Shown here: positions 53,990 through 63,523 of the stretch, piece by piece
How the letters are laid out: each line of letters starts with the position of its first letter
How positions within the stretch are numbered: the stretch's first letter is position 1
DNA from: Ideonella alba
Lineage (GTDB): Bacteria > Pseudomonadota > Gammaproteobacteria > Burkholderiales > Burkholderiaceae_C
Length of the DNA stretch: 64,000 nucleotides
Reading direction: 5' to 3'
Assembly (NCBI RefSeq): GCF_018069875.1
Contig: NZ_JAGQDF010000017.1
Span: 50,200 to 114,199 of the forward strand
Program-made: the position numbers and the translations under genes
The notes under the pieces: generated by a model
What the model was told of the DNA's origin: nothing
The model's input: only the letters and a program-made list of their open reading frames with translations
Databases searched by the model: none

Positions 53990-54763
53990 ATGAATGCCAT
54001 CCTGATGCCAGGACGAGCCGCTGCATGGCCCAAGCGCTCGCCCGACGCCGCCCCAGCTGACGCCGACACGCTCGAGATGGCGGCTAACAGCGAGTGGGAG
54101 GTGGACCGGGTCCTGCTGCTGGAGCGCTCCGAGCGCCGGGCCTGGTGGGTGGCCGCAGCGAGCCTGGTGCTGGGCTTGGTCGGTGTGGCGGCCGTCTTCG
54201 TCCAGGGCCCCTTGCGCCGGGTGGTGGAGATTCCCATCGTGGTGGACCGCACCACGGGCGAGACCACCATCCAGCAGCGCCTGGATGTCGAAACCATCCC
54301 GCCGATGGAAGCGCTGGACAAGCACAACCTGGCCACCTTCGTCCGAGCCCGCGAGGGCTACAGCTGGACGTTCCTGCAGCGCGACTTCGACCAGGTCGCC
54401 CGGATGGCGGTGCCAGCCGTGTTTGCCGACTACAACCGGCAGTTCGAAGGCGAGGCCGCCCTGCACAAGAAGATCGGCGCTACCGAGGAGTGGCGCATCA
54501 ACGTGGTCGGCGTGCGCCTGGCCGCCTCGGGCCGGTCCGGCAACCGGGGCGAAGCCACAGTCACCTACGACAAGCTGGTGCGGCTGACTGACCGCCTGTT
54601 GCCCGACATCACCACCCGGCATGTGGCCAGCATCGTCTACCAGTACCAGCCCAAGGTGCTGGCCAAGGAACGGGACCGGATCGAGAATCCCTTCGGCTTC
54701 GTCGTGTCCGCCTACCGGTCGGATCCCGAGATCAACACCGCACCGCAGGGAGCCAAGCCATGA
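53990..54763 (+). CDS. virB8: VirB8-like assembly scaffold
   Basis: A 257-residue bitopic protein with a cytoplasmic N-terminus, one transmembrane helix (WWVAAASLVLGLVGVAAVF, about residues 44-62) and a periplasmic domain with the VirB8 pattern: YVRAREGYSWTFLQRDFDQV-like segment, FEGEAALHKKIG and the conserved ending NPFGFVVSAYRSDPE. It organises the inner-membrane complex. Its stop overlaps the virB9 start by ATGA. A 77-base gap separates it from virB5. Confidence 0.92.
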   Translation: MNAILMPGRAAAWPKRSPDAAPADADTLEMAANSEWEVDRVLLLERSERRAWWVAAASLVLGLVGVAAVFVQGPLRRVVEIPIVVDRTTGETTIQQRLDVETIPPMEALDKHNLATFVRAREGYSWTFLQRDFDQVARMAVPAVFADYNRQFEGEAALHKKIGATEEWRINVVGVRLAASGRSGNRGEATVTYDKLVRLTDRLLPDITTRHVASIVYQYQPKVLAKERDRIENPFGFVVSAYRSDPEINTAPQGAKP

Positions 54764-55668
54764 AGGCGGCGTCCTGGGTCATTGCCCTCATGGCCGTTGC
54801 GGTCTGTGGTGCCGCGCCTGCCTCCTCGGAGCCGGCTGACCCTCGCCTGCGCGAGGTAGTCTACGACCCGCGCGTCGTGGTCACCGTTCCGGTGAAGCGG
54901 GGCAGCGTGACACTTGTGGTGCTGGCCGCTGATGAAGCGATCACCGAGGTGGCGGTCGGACTGGGCAGCGACTGCAGCAAGGCCGATGCGGCATGGTGCG
55001 TGGCGGCCCAGCCCGGGGGCCGCACCTTGTTCGTCAAGGCCAAGAGCGCGGCCGGCGCGGCGAACAACCTGGCCGTAGTGACCGACCGGCGAGTGCATGC
55101 CTTCCGCTTTGTCGTGCTGGCTGATGGCGACCCGAAGCCACCGGTCTACCGCCTGAGTGTCAAGGCGCCTGTTCCTGTCGCTGTTGTGGGCGCCAGGGGC
55201 ATCAACGCCGCGGTGGCCCCGGTCCTGCTGCCGGCGCCCTTCCTTGCCCCGTCACCGACACAGATCGTCGCCGAACGCCTGCTGGCCAAGCAGCCTGTCT
55301 TGAACACCCAGTACTCGGTGGCCGAGGGGGCTGAGTCTCAGGACATCGTGCCCACCCTGGTGTTCGACGACGGCCGCTTCACCTACCTGCGCTTCCCCGG
55401 CAACCGCGAGGTGCCGGCCGTGTTCCATGTTTTGGGCGATGGCAGCGAGACGCTGCTCAACGCCCGCATGGAGGACGACCTGCTGGTGGTGGACCGGGTC
55501 AGCCGCAGGCTGATGCTGCGCGCGGGCTCGGCCGTGGTGGGCCTGTGGAACGAGGCCTTCGACCTGGACGGCCGGCCCGCAGAAGACGGCACCACCGTAC
55601 CCGGCGTGCAGCGGGTGCTGAAGGCCGAAGGGTTGCCCTTCGGCCACCCCAAGGGAGCCACACCATGA
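54760..55668 (+). CDS. virB9: VirB9-like outer-membrane core component
   Basis: A 302-residue exported protein with a signal peptide (to about residue 22, PASSEP), the N-terminal motif VYDPRVVVTVPVKRG, and the C-terminal beta domain (VPTLVFDDGRFTYLRFPGNRE, VDRVSRRLMLRAGSAVVGLWNE) that pairs with VirB7 and VirB10. It overlaps virB8 and virB10 by ATGA. It is a core outer-membrane channel subunit. Confidence 0.93.
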   Translation: MKAASWVIALMAVAVCGAAPASSEPADPRLREVVYDPRVVVTVPVKRGSVTLVVLAADEAITEVAVGLGSDCSKADAAWCVAAQPGGRTLFVKAKSAAGAANNLAVVTDRRVHAFRFVVLADGDPKPPVYRLSVKAPVPVAVVGARGINAAVAPVLLPAPFLAPSPTQIVAERLLAKQPVLNTQYSVAEGAESQDIVPTLVFDDGRFTYLRFPGNREVPAVFHVLGDGSETLLNARMEDDLLVVDRVSRRLMLRAGSAVVGLWNEAFDLDGRPAEDGTTVPGVQRVLKAEGLPFGHPKGATP

Positions 55669-57164
55669 CGCAAGATCCCCGCACGCCCCTTGGGCACGAT
55701 CCCGAACAGGGTGTTGACCAAGGTCCGGACGGCAACGGCCTCTCGCCGCTGCCCGGAGAGCCCGGTATCCCCAATGTCGAAGCCGCCTCCCGCCCGCCCC
55801 TATCCAGGAAGGGTCTGTTGGCCCTGGCCTTGCTGCTGGTCTCGCTGGTGGCCGTGGCGGCAGTCACCGTCCAGCGCTTTGCAGCCAGCGGCAAGAAGTC
55901 CGGCGACAGTCCCTCGCCCCTGATGCGGGATCGGCCCAGCGCCGCGACCGCCGAGCCGCGGAAGCTGGAGCTGCCGGCCATGCCGCCCACCCCGGCCTCA
56001 GCCACCTCGGCCATTGCACCACCCGCCACTGCGCCGCTGATCCCGGCCCTGGTGCCCACGGCCGAGGAGCTGGCCGAGCCCATCGGAGTGCGTCGCACCG
56101 GTTCAGCCGTGCCAGCGTCACCTGGGCAGAAGGTGCTGGCGCCGGAGGATGCGCCCGTCCTGCTGGTCACTGCCAGACCGGGAGCCGTCCCTCCTTCGGG
56201 CACCGGACCTCACCAGTCGATGGCGGTCGAGCCTGGCGGCGAGGCGCCCCCTGTTGCGGGCAGCGCCAGACCAAACGACCCCTTGGCCGCCACGACCCGC
56301 AACCTGCAGGGCTACCAGCGCCAACTGCAAGGCCTGCTCGACAACCTGACCCGCAGTGCTGCGCTAGCTACCGGCCAGGCGACTGGGGCGATGCCATCCT
56401 CGCCCCTCCTGGGGGTGCCGCCGCTGCCAGGGACCGGCGGACTTGGCGGCACCACCACGGGAAGTGGCAATGGAAGCGCCAACGGCGGCGGCCTGTTCGG
56501 TGGGCAGCTCCTGGGCTCTGGCACCCCCCGGATTGCGGCCTCGATGCTGGGCAACCGAAGCCTCACCTTGCCCAAGGGGACAGCCTTCACCTGTGCCCTG
56601 AAGACCCGGGTCATCAGCGCCACCTCAGGTTTCGTCGGCTGCCAGGTGCAGCGCAACGTCTACAGCGACGACGGCCGCGTGCTGTTGATCGAGCGCGGCT
56701 CGCACCTGGACGGCGAGTTCCGCGTGGCCTCGGTGCGGCCCGGCACCGTGCGCATCCCGGTGCTGTGGACCCGCGTCCGAACCCCGCTGGGGGTGACGAT
56801 CGACATCGAGTCGCCCTCCACCGGCCCGCTGGGCGAGCCTGGCATGGACGGCTACATCGACAACCGCTGGGGTGAGCGCATCGGCGCGGCCCTGCTGCTC
56901 TCCTTGATCGACGACTCGGTGAAGCTGATCGTCCAGGGCCAGAGCACCGATCGCGACTCGACCACGGTTGTGCTGCCCTCCACCACCGACAACACCAGCA
57001 AGCTGGCCGAGAAGGTGTTGGACAGCACCATCAACATCCCGCCGCTGCTCTACCAGAACCAGGGCGGCATCGTCGGCATCTATGTGGCGCGGGACGTGGA
57101 CTTCTCTGCGGTCTATGAGCTGCGGCCCAGCGACAGCATGTCCCCTGCCGGGGGTGCCCAATGA
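55665..57164 (+). CDS. virB10: VirB10-like envelope-spanning core protein
   Basis: A 499-residue protein with a cytoplasmic N-terminus, one transmembrane helix (LLALALLLVSLVAVAAVTV), a Pro/Ala-rich periplasmic linker and the C-terminal TrbI/VirB10 beta-barrel: LPKGTAFTCALKTRVISATSG, YSDDGRVLLIERGSHLDGEF and VGIYVARDVDFSAVYELR. ATG 55665 overlaps virB9 by ATGA. The linker is unusually Gly-rich (GGLGGTTTGSGNGSANGGGL). Its stop overlaps virB11. Confidence 0.93.
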   Translation: MTQDPRTPLGHDPEQGVDQGPDGNGLSPLPGEPGIPNVEAASRPPLSRKGLLALALLLVSLVAVAAVTVQRFAASGKKSGDSPSPLMRDRPSAATAEPRKLELPAMPPTPASATSAIAPPATAPLIPALVPTAEELAEPIGVRRTGSAVPASPGQKVLAPEDAPVLLVTARPGAVPPSGTGPHQSMAVEPGGEAPPVAGSARPNDPLAATTRNLQGYQRQLQGLLDNLTRSAALATGQATGAMPSSPLLGVPPLPGTGGLGGTTTGSGNGSANGGGLFGGQLLGSGTPRIAASMLGNRSLTLPKGTAFTCALKTRVISATSGFVGCQVQRNVYSDDGRVLLIERGSHLDGEFRVASVRPGTVRIPVLWTRVRTPLGVTIDIESPSTGPLGEPGMDGYIDNRWGERIGAALLLSLIDDSVKLIVQGQSTDRDSTTVVLPSTTDNTSKLAEKVLDSTINIPPLLYQNQGGIVGIYVARDVDFSAVYELRPSDSMSPAGGAQ

Positions 57165-58303
57165 CCCCGCAGACCTGCGAGCACGACTTACTAGGCGAGG
57201 GCTGGTGCGGCGACGCCACCTCGGTGGTGGAGTTCCTGCGCCCGTTGCGCGCCCAACTGGACACGCCCGGCGTGCTGGAGGTGTGCGTGAACCGGCCGGG
57301 CGAGCTGCTGGTGGAAACCGTGCGCGGCTGGCAAACCGTGCCCGCCGCCGAGATGACACTGGAGCGCTGCCTGTCGCTGGCCACGGCGGTGGCCACCTTC
57401 TGCGACCAGCAGGTCAATGCGGAGCGGCCGCTGCTCTCGGCCACCCTGCCCAGTGGCGAGCGCATCCAGTTCGTCATCCCGCCAGCCGTGTCGCGCGGCA
57501 CGGTCTCGATCACGGTGCGCAAGCCCTCGCAGTTGATCAAGCGGCTGGATGACTTCGAGCGCGAAGGCCTGTTCGAGCGAACAGCCCGGGTGGAGCATTG
57601 GTCAGGCTTTGACCTGCAGCCCTTCGAGCAGGAATTGCTGGCCCTGAAGGCGGCCGGCCGCCATGCCGAATTTCTGCGGCTGGCGGTGCGCAAGCACCAA
57701 ACCATCGTCGTCAGCGGCAAGACCGGCTCGGGCAAGACCACCTTCATGAAAGGCCTGGTCGAGGAAGTGCCCAGGCACGAGCGGCTGATCACGATCCAGG
57801 ACACGGCCGAACTGACCTTGCCCCACCACCCCAACGTGGTCCACCTGTTCTACAGCAAGGACGCCCAGGGCACTGCCCGGGTCACGGCCAAGTCGCTGCT
57901 GGAAGCCTGCCTGCGCATGAAGCCCGACCGCATCTTCCTGGCCGAGGTGCGTGGCGACGAGTGCTTCTCCTTCGTGCGGCTGGCCGCTTCGGGGCACCCA
58001 GGCAGCATCACCAGTGTGCATGCCGGCAGTTGCACTCTGGCGCTGGAGCAAATGGCGCTGATGATCCGCGAGACCGGTGCCGGCGGCGGCCTGGCGCAGC
58101 ACGAGATCCAGCGGCTGCTGGGCATCGTCATCGATGTCATCGTGCAATTCGATCGCGACGAGCGCGGGCGCTTTGTTTCCGAGATCTTCTACGAACCCCG
58201 CCAAAGCCGGGGGCAGCTGCCGGGTGGCGGTGGCGATGGAACACTGGTGCCGGGCCTGCAGCCCCCTTCGGACGACCAGCTCGCCCTGTGGAGCGTGGCA
58301 TGA
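57161..58303 (+). CDS. virB11: VirB11-like secretion ATPase
   Basis: A 380-residue hexameric traffic ATPase. Walker A is SGKTGSGKTTF (about residues 184-194), the Asp/His boxes follow (TIQDTAELTLPHHPNVVHL), Walker B is MKPDRIFLAEVRG and the His-box ASGHPGSITSVHA. It overlaps virB10 and virD4 by ATGA. It switches the machine between pilus assembly and DNA export. Confidence 0.95.
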   Translation: MTPQTCEHDLLGEGWCGDATSVVEFLRPLRAQLDTPGVLEVCVNRPGELLVETVRGWQTVPAAEMTLERCLSLATAVATFCDQQVNAERPLLSATLPSGERIQFVIPPAVSRGTVSITVRKPSQLIKRLDDFEREGLFERTARVEHWSGFDLQPFEQELLALKAAGRHAEFLRLAVRKHQTIVVSGKTGSGKTTFMKGLVEEVPRHERLITIQDTAELTLPHHPNVVHLFYSKDAQGTARVTAKSLLEACLRMKPDRIFLAEVRGDECFSFVRLAASGHPGSITSVHAGSCTLALEQMALMIRETGAGGGLAQHEIQRLLGIVIDVIVQFDRDERGRFVSEIFYEPRQSRGQLPGGGGDGTLVPGLQPPSDDQLALWSVA

Positions 58304-60312
58304 GCAGTGCCATGGCCCTGCCCTACTCGGCCTGGCCTGTTGGCCGCAAGCTCGTCGCGGCCGTTTTCGCGGTGGTCTTGTTCATCGCCTTGGCCTGCGC
58401 GGCGGTCTACCTGGCTGGTGTGCTCTTCCTGGTGCTGAACAAGGCCAACCCCAGGCAGGCTTACTTCGGCAGCATCGTGCACTACTGGGCGCTGTACGCC
58501 GACGACGCGCCACTGCGCAGAAAGCTCCAGCTCGCCATCGGCGTCTCGGGCCTCGGCCTGCTGATCCTGCTGCCCGCCGCGCTGTTCACTGCCACGCGCC
58601 CTCGGCGAGCACTGCATGGCGACGCCCGGTTTGCCACAGCGGCCGAGGTCCAGCGCGCCGGGCTGACGGGTGGGCACGGCGCGCCGCGCATCCTCATCGG
58701 CCGGCATCGCGGCCGGTTCCTGTCGCTGACAGGGCAGCTGTCGGTGATGCTGTCGGCGCCCACGCGCAGCGGCAAGGGCGTCGGGGTGGTCATTCCCAAC
58801 CTGCTGAACTGGCCCGACTCGGTGGTGGTGCTGGACATCAAGGGCGAGAACTACGACATCACCGCCGGCTACCGCGCAGCGCATGGCCAGGCGGTCTATG
58901 CCTTCTCGCCCTTCGATGAAGAAGCGCGCAGCCACCGCTGGAACCCGCTGACGGCTGTGCGTACCAGCCCGCTGCACCGCGTGGGTGACCTGCTCACCAT
59001 CGGCCAGGTGTTCTTTCCCAACGACGGCAGCGGCACCTCGTCCGAAGCCTTCTTCAACGACCAGGCGCGCAACCTGTTCCTGGGCCTGGGCCTGCTTCTG
59101 CTGGAAACCCCATCACTGCCGCGCACAATCGGCGAGATGCTGCGCCAGTCTTCGGGCAAGGGCCGGTCCCTCAAAGACCATCTGAGCGGTCTGATCACCC
59201 AGCGCCGCGAACAAGCCTCATCCGCCCACCCACCGCTGTCCGATGAGTGCGCGGACGCCCTGCAGCGCCTGCTGTCCAACTCCGAGAACACGCTGTCCAG
59301 CGTGGTCGCCACCTTCAATGCACCGCTGACGATCTTTGCGGATGCCATCGTCGACGCGGCCACCAGTGCCGACGACTTTCGGCTGGAGGACGTACGCCGT
59401 CGCCGCATGTCCATCTACGTGCGCATCCCGCCCAACCGGCTGGCCAGCGCCCGGCTGCTGCTGAACCTGTTCTTCTCACAGCTCGTCAGCCTCAACACCC
59501 AGCACCTGCCCGAGCAGGACCCGACGCTCAAGCTACAGTGCCTGCTGGTCAATGACGAGTTCACCGCCATGGGCCGGGTGAGCGTCATCACCCATGCCGC
59601 CGCCTTCCTGGCCGGCTACAACCTGCGCTTGTTGACGGTGGTGCAGGCCATGTCGCAGCTGGACGCCGTCTATGGGGACAAAGAGGCGCGCACCTTTGCC
59701 ACCAATCACGGCCTGCAGATCCTCTTTGCGCCGCGTGAACAGCGCGACGCCGACGAGTACAGCGCCATGCTCGGCCACTTCACCGAGCGCGCCACCTCGC
59801 GCGGGCGCAGCCGCTCGCTCGGCGGCACCGGCCACAGCACAGTCAGCCGCAACGAGAGTGAGCAGCGCCGCGCCCTGCTGCTGCCGCAGGAGTTCAAGGA
59901 ACTGGGCAGCGAGCGCCTGGTGGTGATCTGCGAGAACTGCAAGCCCATCCTGGGCGAGAAGATCCGCTACTACCGCGACAAGGCCTTCACCGCGCGCCTG
60001 TTGCCCGCCCCAGCCGTGCCCGGCATGAACATGGACCTGCACTTCGCCCGGGTGCAGGAACGCTGGCGTTTTGCCGACGATGAGTTGCCGGCCGGCGAGG
60101 ACCTGGATATCGAGCAACTGGCCTACGACATGAGCCGCCTGCCAGATCTGGCGGATGGCGCGCCAGACCAGGTGGCTGACGCGGTGCTCGACTTCCTTCT
60201 CGGCCCGGTGCCAGGCCCCTCCGAAGCCGGTGGCGTCCTGGAGCCAGTGGCCGACGAAGACGGGGTTCTCCTCGCCTCACCAGCAGCCCTTGAACCCGCC
60301 CCCCTCCCCTAG
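58300..60312 (+). CDS. virD4: VirD4-like coupling protein
   Basis: A 670-residue inner-membrane ATPase that delivers the relaxosome to the channel. Two N-terminal transmembrane helices (AVFAVVLFIALACAAVYLAG and GVSGLGLLILLPAALF) precede Walker A APTRSGKGVGVVIPN (about residues 150-164) and Walker B CLLVNDEFTAMG. ATG 58300 overlaps virB11 by ATGA; a frame open to 57961 is not used. Its presence shows a conjugative role rather than pure protein secretion, although the relaxase gene is not in this window. Confidence 0.95.
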   Translation: MSSAMALPYSAWPVGRKLVAAVFAVVLFIALACAAVYLAGVLFLVLNKANPRQAYFGSIVHYWALYADDAPLRRKLQLAIGVSGLGLLILLPAALFTATRPRRALHGDARFATAAEVQRAGLTGGHGAPRILIGRHRGRFLSLTGQLSVMLSAPTRSGKGVGVVIPNLLNWPDSVVVLDIKGENYDITAGYRAAHGQAVYAFSPFDEEARSHRWNPLTAVRTSPLHRVGDLLTIGQVFFPNDGSGTSSEAFFNDQARNLFLGLGLLLLETPSLPRTIGEMLRQSSGKGRSLKDHLSGLITQRREQASSAHPPLSDECADALQRLLSNSENTLSSVVATFNAPLTIFADAIVDAATSADDFRLEDVRRRRMSIYVRIPPNRLASARLLLNLFFSQLVSLNTQHLPEQDPTLKLQCLLVNDEFTAMGRVSVITHAAAFLAGYNLRLLTVVQAMSQLDAVYGDKEARTFATNHGLQILFAPREQRDADEYSAMLGHFTERATSRGRSRSLGGTGHSTVSRNESEQRRALLLPQEFKELGSERLVVICENCKPILGEKIRYYRDKAFTARLLPAPAVPGMNMDLHFARVQERWRFADDELPAGEDLDIEQLAYDMSRLPDLADGAPDQVADAVLDFLLGPVPGPSEAGGVLEPVADEDGVLLASPAALEPAPLP

Positions 60313-60328
60313 ACCCAGGAGCGCCGCC

Positions 60329-60982
60329 ATGCGAGGCATCATCGCCCTCACCCCCTTCCTGCCCTGGCTTCTGACCCTGGCCTCGTGCAGCTCGCCACCC
60401 AAGCCGCCAGGCGTGGACGAATCTCAGAAGCGGCCGGTCAACGCGCCTTTGGCTGTTGAGTTGCAGACCTGCCGGCACGAGCTTCAGAACACCCGCATCC
60501 TGGTCCGCGAGAACACCCGGCTCGCTGAAACCACTGCGACGTCGCTGGCTGTCCTCCAGGCCCGCCAAATGGTGACTGCTTCAACTCAGGGAAACAACGC
60601 GCCGCATGAGGCTGCCAACCGCGTCTACACCGTTCGGTTCGAGCTGGGCAGCACGAACGTGGCGATTCCGCCGGAGATCAGCGCCGCCCTGGTGGAGGCT
60701 GCCAAATCGTCTCCGCTGATCCTGCTGCGGGGCCGAACGGACGGCACCAGCGACATCCCCATCGAGAGCCGCATCGCCCGGGAGCGGGCCGAGGCCGTGC
60801 GTAACCACCTGGTGGCCGCGGGTGTGGATCCCGCCCGCATCCGAGCCACCTACCAGCCAGTTGGCGACCATGTGGGCGACAACGCCAGTGCCCAAGGCCG
60901 AAACCTGAACCGCCGGGTCGAGATCGAGCTGTACCGCGCGCTACCGGTGACCCTCAGCCCCACGATCGCCGCCCAGCCCTGA
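60329..60982 (+). CDS. OmpA-like lipoprotein of the transfer region
   Basis: A 217-residue predicted lipoprotein: lipobox LASC (Cys20) after a hydrophobic signal, then a helical linker and a C-terminal OmpA peptidoglycan-binding domain (VRFELGSTNVAIPPE, LRGRTDGTSDIPIESRIARERAEAV, RNHLVAAGV, GRNLNRRVEIELY). It lies 16 bases after virD4. It may anchor the secretion channel to peptidoglycan and could replace the missing VirB7 (inference). Confidence 0.85.
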   Translation: MRGIIALTPFLPWLLTLASCSSPPKPPGVDESQKRPVNAPLAVELQTCRHELQNTRILVRENTRLAETTATSLAVLQARQMVTASTQGNNAPHEAANRVYTVRFELGSTNVAIPPEISAALVEAAKSSPLILLRGRTDGTSDIPIESRIARERAEAVRNHLVAAGVDPARIRATYQPVGDHVGDNASAQGRNLNRRVEIELYRALPVTLSPTIAAQP

Positions 60983-61013
60983 ACCTGCAACCACCGACCA
61001 CCGTGAGGTCATC

Positions 61014-62162
61014 ATGGAAGCTGACAGCACACCCGTCCGCCAGGCCACCCCTGCCCGGGGCGGCACCGTGGAACCTGCCAACCGGGCCCAGGTGGCGATC
61101 GCGAAGTTCCAGACGCCAGAGCCGGATCCCGGAGAACGGTACGAGCTGCGCGACCCGTTTGCCGATGTGACCTACCGGGCCAACACCTTCCCAGAGATGG
61201 TTGCCAAGGCCGAACAGCTGGGCAGCAATCGCTTTGTGGCCGTGGCTGAAGACGGCAAGCGCACGCCGATCCAGAAGGTCGACGGCGGGTGGCAGCGTGG
61301 CACGCCTCACCCGGCGCCGCCCGAGCGACCGCTGGACCCGGTGCTTGCCCGGGAGGATGTGCCCGAAGTCTCAGGCGCCGATCCAGCACCGGCCGTCGGC
61401 AAGGCCAAGACCAAGGCCCCGACCGAGCAGGCCGACGCCAGGGCCATCGCGAAGATGGATGCCCAGGCCGAACGAGCCGCACTGGTTGCCCGCCTCGAAG
61501 CGGCGCTGATGGACCGCTACATCATCAAGCGGACCCCGGTGACCGTGGGTGACGTGAGCATCGGCCGCACCGAGTACCGTTTCCGTGGCGACACCTCACG
61601 CGTGGCCTTCACCGAGTCAACCTTCCGCCTGGCCACCGACACCAGCAGCCCCTCGGTCGCCCGATCCATGGTCGACGTGGCAGAGGCCCGCAACTGGAAG
61701 GCGCTGCGCATCTCGGGCAGCGAAGACTTCAAGCGCATGGTCTGGCTGGAAGCCTCGGCGCGCGGCGTGAAGACCCTGGGCTACGACCCGAACCCCGCCG
61801 ACCTGGAGGTGCTCAAACGTGAACGCGAGGCGCGCCTGGTCAACCGCATCGAGCCGGACCGCAACGCCGGCCCTGGCGCCACCGCGGCGCCAGCCGAGAA
61901 GGCCTCCGCCCGCGGCAGCGGCGGCCGCAAAGCCGTGCTCGCCGCCATCGAAGCGGTGCTGGTCGACAAGAAGGTGCCCTCGAAGCAGCGCGACGCCGTG
62001 ATGGCCGCCGCGACCGAGAAGCTGGCCCAACGCATCCGCGCCGGCCAAGCGCCCAAGGTCAAGGTCTACGACAAGGCGGCGCCCTCGCAGCGGCCGCTGA
62101 TCGTCCCCACGCCAGAGATGCAGCGTTCGCGGGACCGGGCGTCGCCGTCGCCCGCACGGTGA
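61014..62162 (+). CDS. LPD7-domain protein of the mobile element
   Basis: A 382-residue soluble protein. The middle (about residues 165-260: IIKRTPVTVGDVSIGRTEY, VAFTESTFRLATDTSSPSVARSM, ARNWKALRISGSEDFKRMVWLEA) matches the large polyvalent-protein-associated domain LPD7, found in relaxase and other mobile-element polyproteins. An N-terminal part (VTYRANTFPEMVAKAEQLGSN, KRTPIQKVDGGWQRG) and a charged C-terminus flank it. It may be a detached relaxase module acting with DNA-processing proteins (inference). Start ATG 61014 lacks a strong ribosome site (GAGG at 61006). Confidence 0.75.
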   Translation: MEADSTPVRQATPARGGTVEPANRAQVAIAKFQTPEPDPGERYELRDPFADVTYRANTFPEMVAKAEQLGSNRFVAVAEDGKRTPIQKVDGGWQRGTPHPAPPERPLDPVLAREDVPEVSGADPAPAVGKAKTKAPTEQADARAIAKMDAQAERAALVARLEAALMDRYIIKRTPVTVGDVSIGRTEYRFRGDTSRVAFTESTFRLATDTSSPSVARSMVDVAEARNWKALRISGSEDFKRMVWLEASARGVKTLGYDPNPADLEVLKREREARLVNRIEPDRNAGPGATAAPAEKASARGSGGRKAVLAAIEAVLVDKKVPSKQRDAVMAAATEKLAQRIRAGQAPKVKVYDKAAPSQRPLIVPTPEMQRSRDRASPSPAR

Positions 62163-62172
62163 GGTCATCCAG

Positions 62173-63471
62173 ATGGAAGCGTCAGCCTCAGGCGTCTCAA
62201 CTCAAGGCACGGTCTACGAGATCGATGGCCAGCGGTTCGCAGTCGGATCACCGGGCTTCGCGCAGGCCATTGCTGAGGCCCACGCCACTCACCGGCGCCC
62301 ACGCTGCCTGTGCCGGCCACAAGGCGTGGAGATGTACGTGGCGCGGCTCGCGGGCCTGGACGAAGGCTACATCGTCAAGCGCATGCCCGACACCGGCAGC
62401 CACCACGCGCCCGACTGCCCGTCCTACGAACCGCCGGCCGAGTTCTCCGGCCTGGGGCAGGTGCTGGGCAGCGCAATCACCGAAGACCCAGCCACCGGTG
62501 AGACCGTGCTGAAGCTGGACTTCCCGCTGACAAGGATGCCCGGCCGATCGATCATGCCGCCGGCCGGTGGCGCGAGTGACAGCGTCTCTTCGTCTGGCAC
62601 CAAGCTTTCGTTGCGAGGCCTGTTGCACTACCTGTGGGACCAGGCCGAGCTGACACGCTGGCATCCGGGATTTGCCGGCAAGCGAAGCTGGGCAACCGTG
62701 CGCCGGAAGCTTGTGCAAGCGGCCTTGCACACGTCGACCCGTGGTCACAGCCTCGGCTCACGCCTCTACCTCCCGGAGCCGTTCTCGGTCGACGAGCGCG
62801 ACGCCATCACCGCGCGGCGACTGGCGCAGTGGCAGCAGGCAGCCGCCAATCCAGCGCAACCGCAAAACCTGATGCTGCTGATCGGCGAGGTCAAGGAGAT
62901 CATGCCCGCGCGCTACGGCTTCAAGGCGGTGGTCAAGCACATGCCCGACCAGGCCTTCGCCATCGACGAGCAGCTGTACCGGCGGCTCGGCCAGCGCTTC
63001 GAGCCCGAGCTGGCGCTCTGGGGCGCCAGCGACGACATCCACATGGTGATGATCGCCACCTTCGGCGTGAGCCATGCCGGCGTTCCGGCGATCCAGGAAC
63101 TGTGCCTGATGCCCGTCACGAGCCAATGGCTCCCGTTTACCGACGGGTTCGAGAAGCAGCTTCTGGATCGGCTCGTCGGCGAGAACCGTTCCTTTGTGAA
63201 GTGCCTTCACTACAACCTCGGCGGGAGCGACCGGATCGCGAGCGCCGTGCTGACCGACTGCGAAGGGTCGGCGCCGATGCTGTTCATAGTGCCAGCTTAC
63301 GCCGACGAGTCCTCGCAGGGCCCTGAGACCGGCGCCGCAGATGACGCCCCGATCTGGACGTGGCGTCGGTCTGGCGAGCCGATGCCTACCTTCCCTCAAC
63401 CGCGCACCCCTTCGTTCAGGACAGTGCCCAATCGGGCAGAGCGCACATCCTTGACAGCTATCGCAGGATGA
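62173..63471 (+). CDS. DUF1173-family protein
   Basis: A 432-residue protein of the DUF1173 family found on conjugative elements. Typical segments are RRPRCLCRPQGVEMYVARL, the CPSYEPP-type motif near residue 78, LLHYLWDQAELTRWHPGFAGKR and the C-terminal VLTDCEGSAPMLFIVP. Two or three Cys (CLCRP and DCPSY) may bind metal. The role is unknown. It starts 10 bases after the LPD7 gene and ends the forward transfer block. Confidence 0.8.
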   Translation: MEASASGVSTQGTVYEIDGQRFAVGSPGFAQAIAEAHATHRRPRCLCRPQGVEMYVARLAGLDEGYIVKRMPDTGSHHAPDCPSYEPPAEFSGLGQVLGSAITEDPATGETVLKLDFPLTRMPGRSIMPPAGGASDSVSSSGTKLSLRGLLHYLWDQAELTRWHPGFAGKRSWATVRRKLVQAALHTSTRGHSLGSRLYLPEPFSVDERDAITARRLAQWQQAAANPAQPQNLMLLIGEVKEIMPARYGFKAVVKHMPDQAFAIDEQLYRRLGQRFEPELALWGASDDIHMVMIATFGVSHAGVPAIQELCLMPVTSQWLPFTDGFEKQLLDRLVGENRSFVKCLHYNLGGSDRIASAVLTDCEGSAPMLFIVPAYADESSQGPETGAADDAPIWTWRRSGEPMPTFPQPRTPSFRTVPNRAERTSLTAIAG

Positions 63472-63475
63472 CCTC

Positions 63476-63509
63476 AAAGTGCATTACTTGCGCATAAGTA
63501 GTGCACTTT
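63476..63509. promoter_or_regulatory. Inverted-repeat operator before the AbiEi-like gene
   Basis: Arms AAAGTGCATTACTT (63476-63489) and AAGTAGTGCACTTT (63496-63509) pair at 13 of 14 positions across a 6-base loop, 14 bases before the start codon. AbiEi antitoxins repress their own operon by binding inverted repeats in this position (family knowledge), so this is probably the operator. Confidence 0.65.
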
Positions 63510-63523
63510 GTTACCATGTCGGC

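Noticed and set aside
63451..63480. TTGACA at 63451 as a -35 box for the AbiEi-like gene
   Set aside because: No acceptable -10 hexamer lies 16-18 bases downstream, so it was not called as a promoter.
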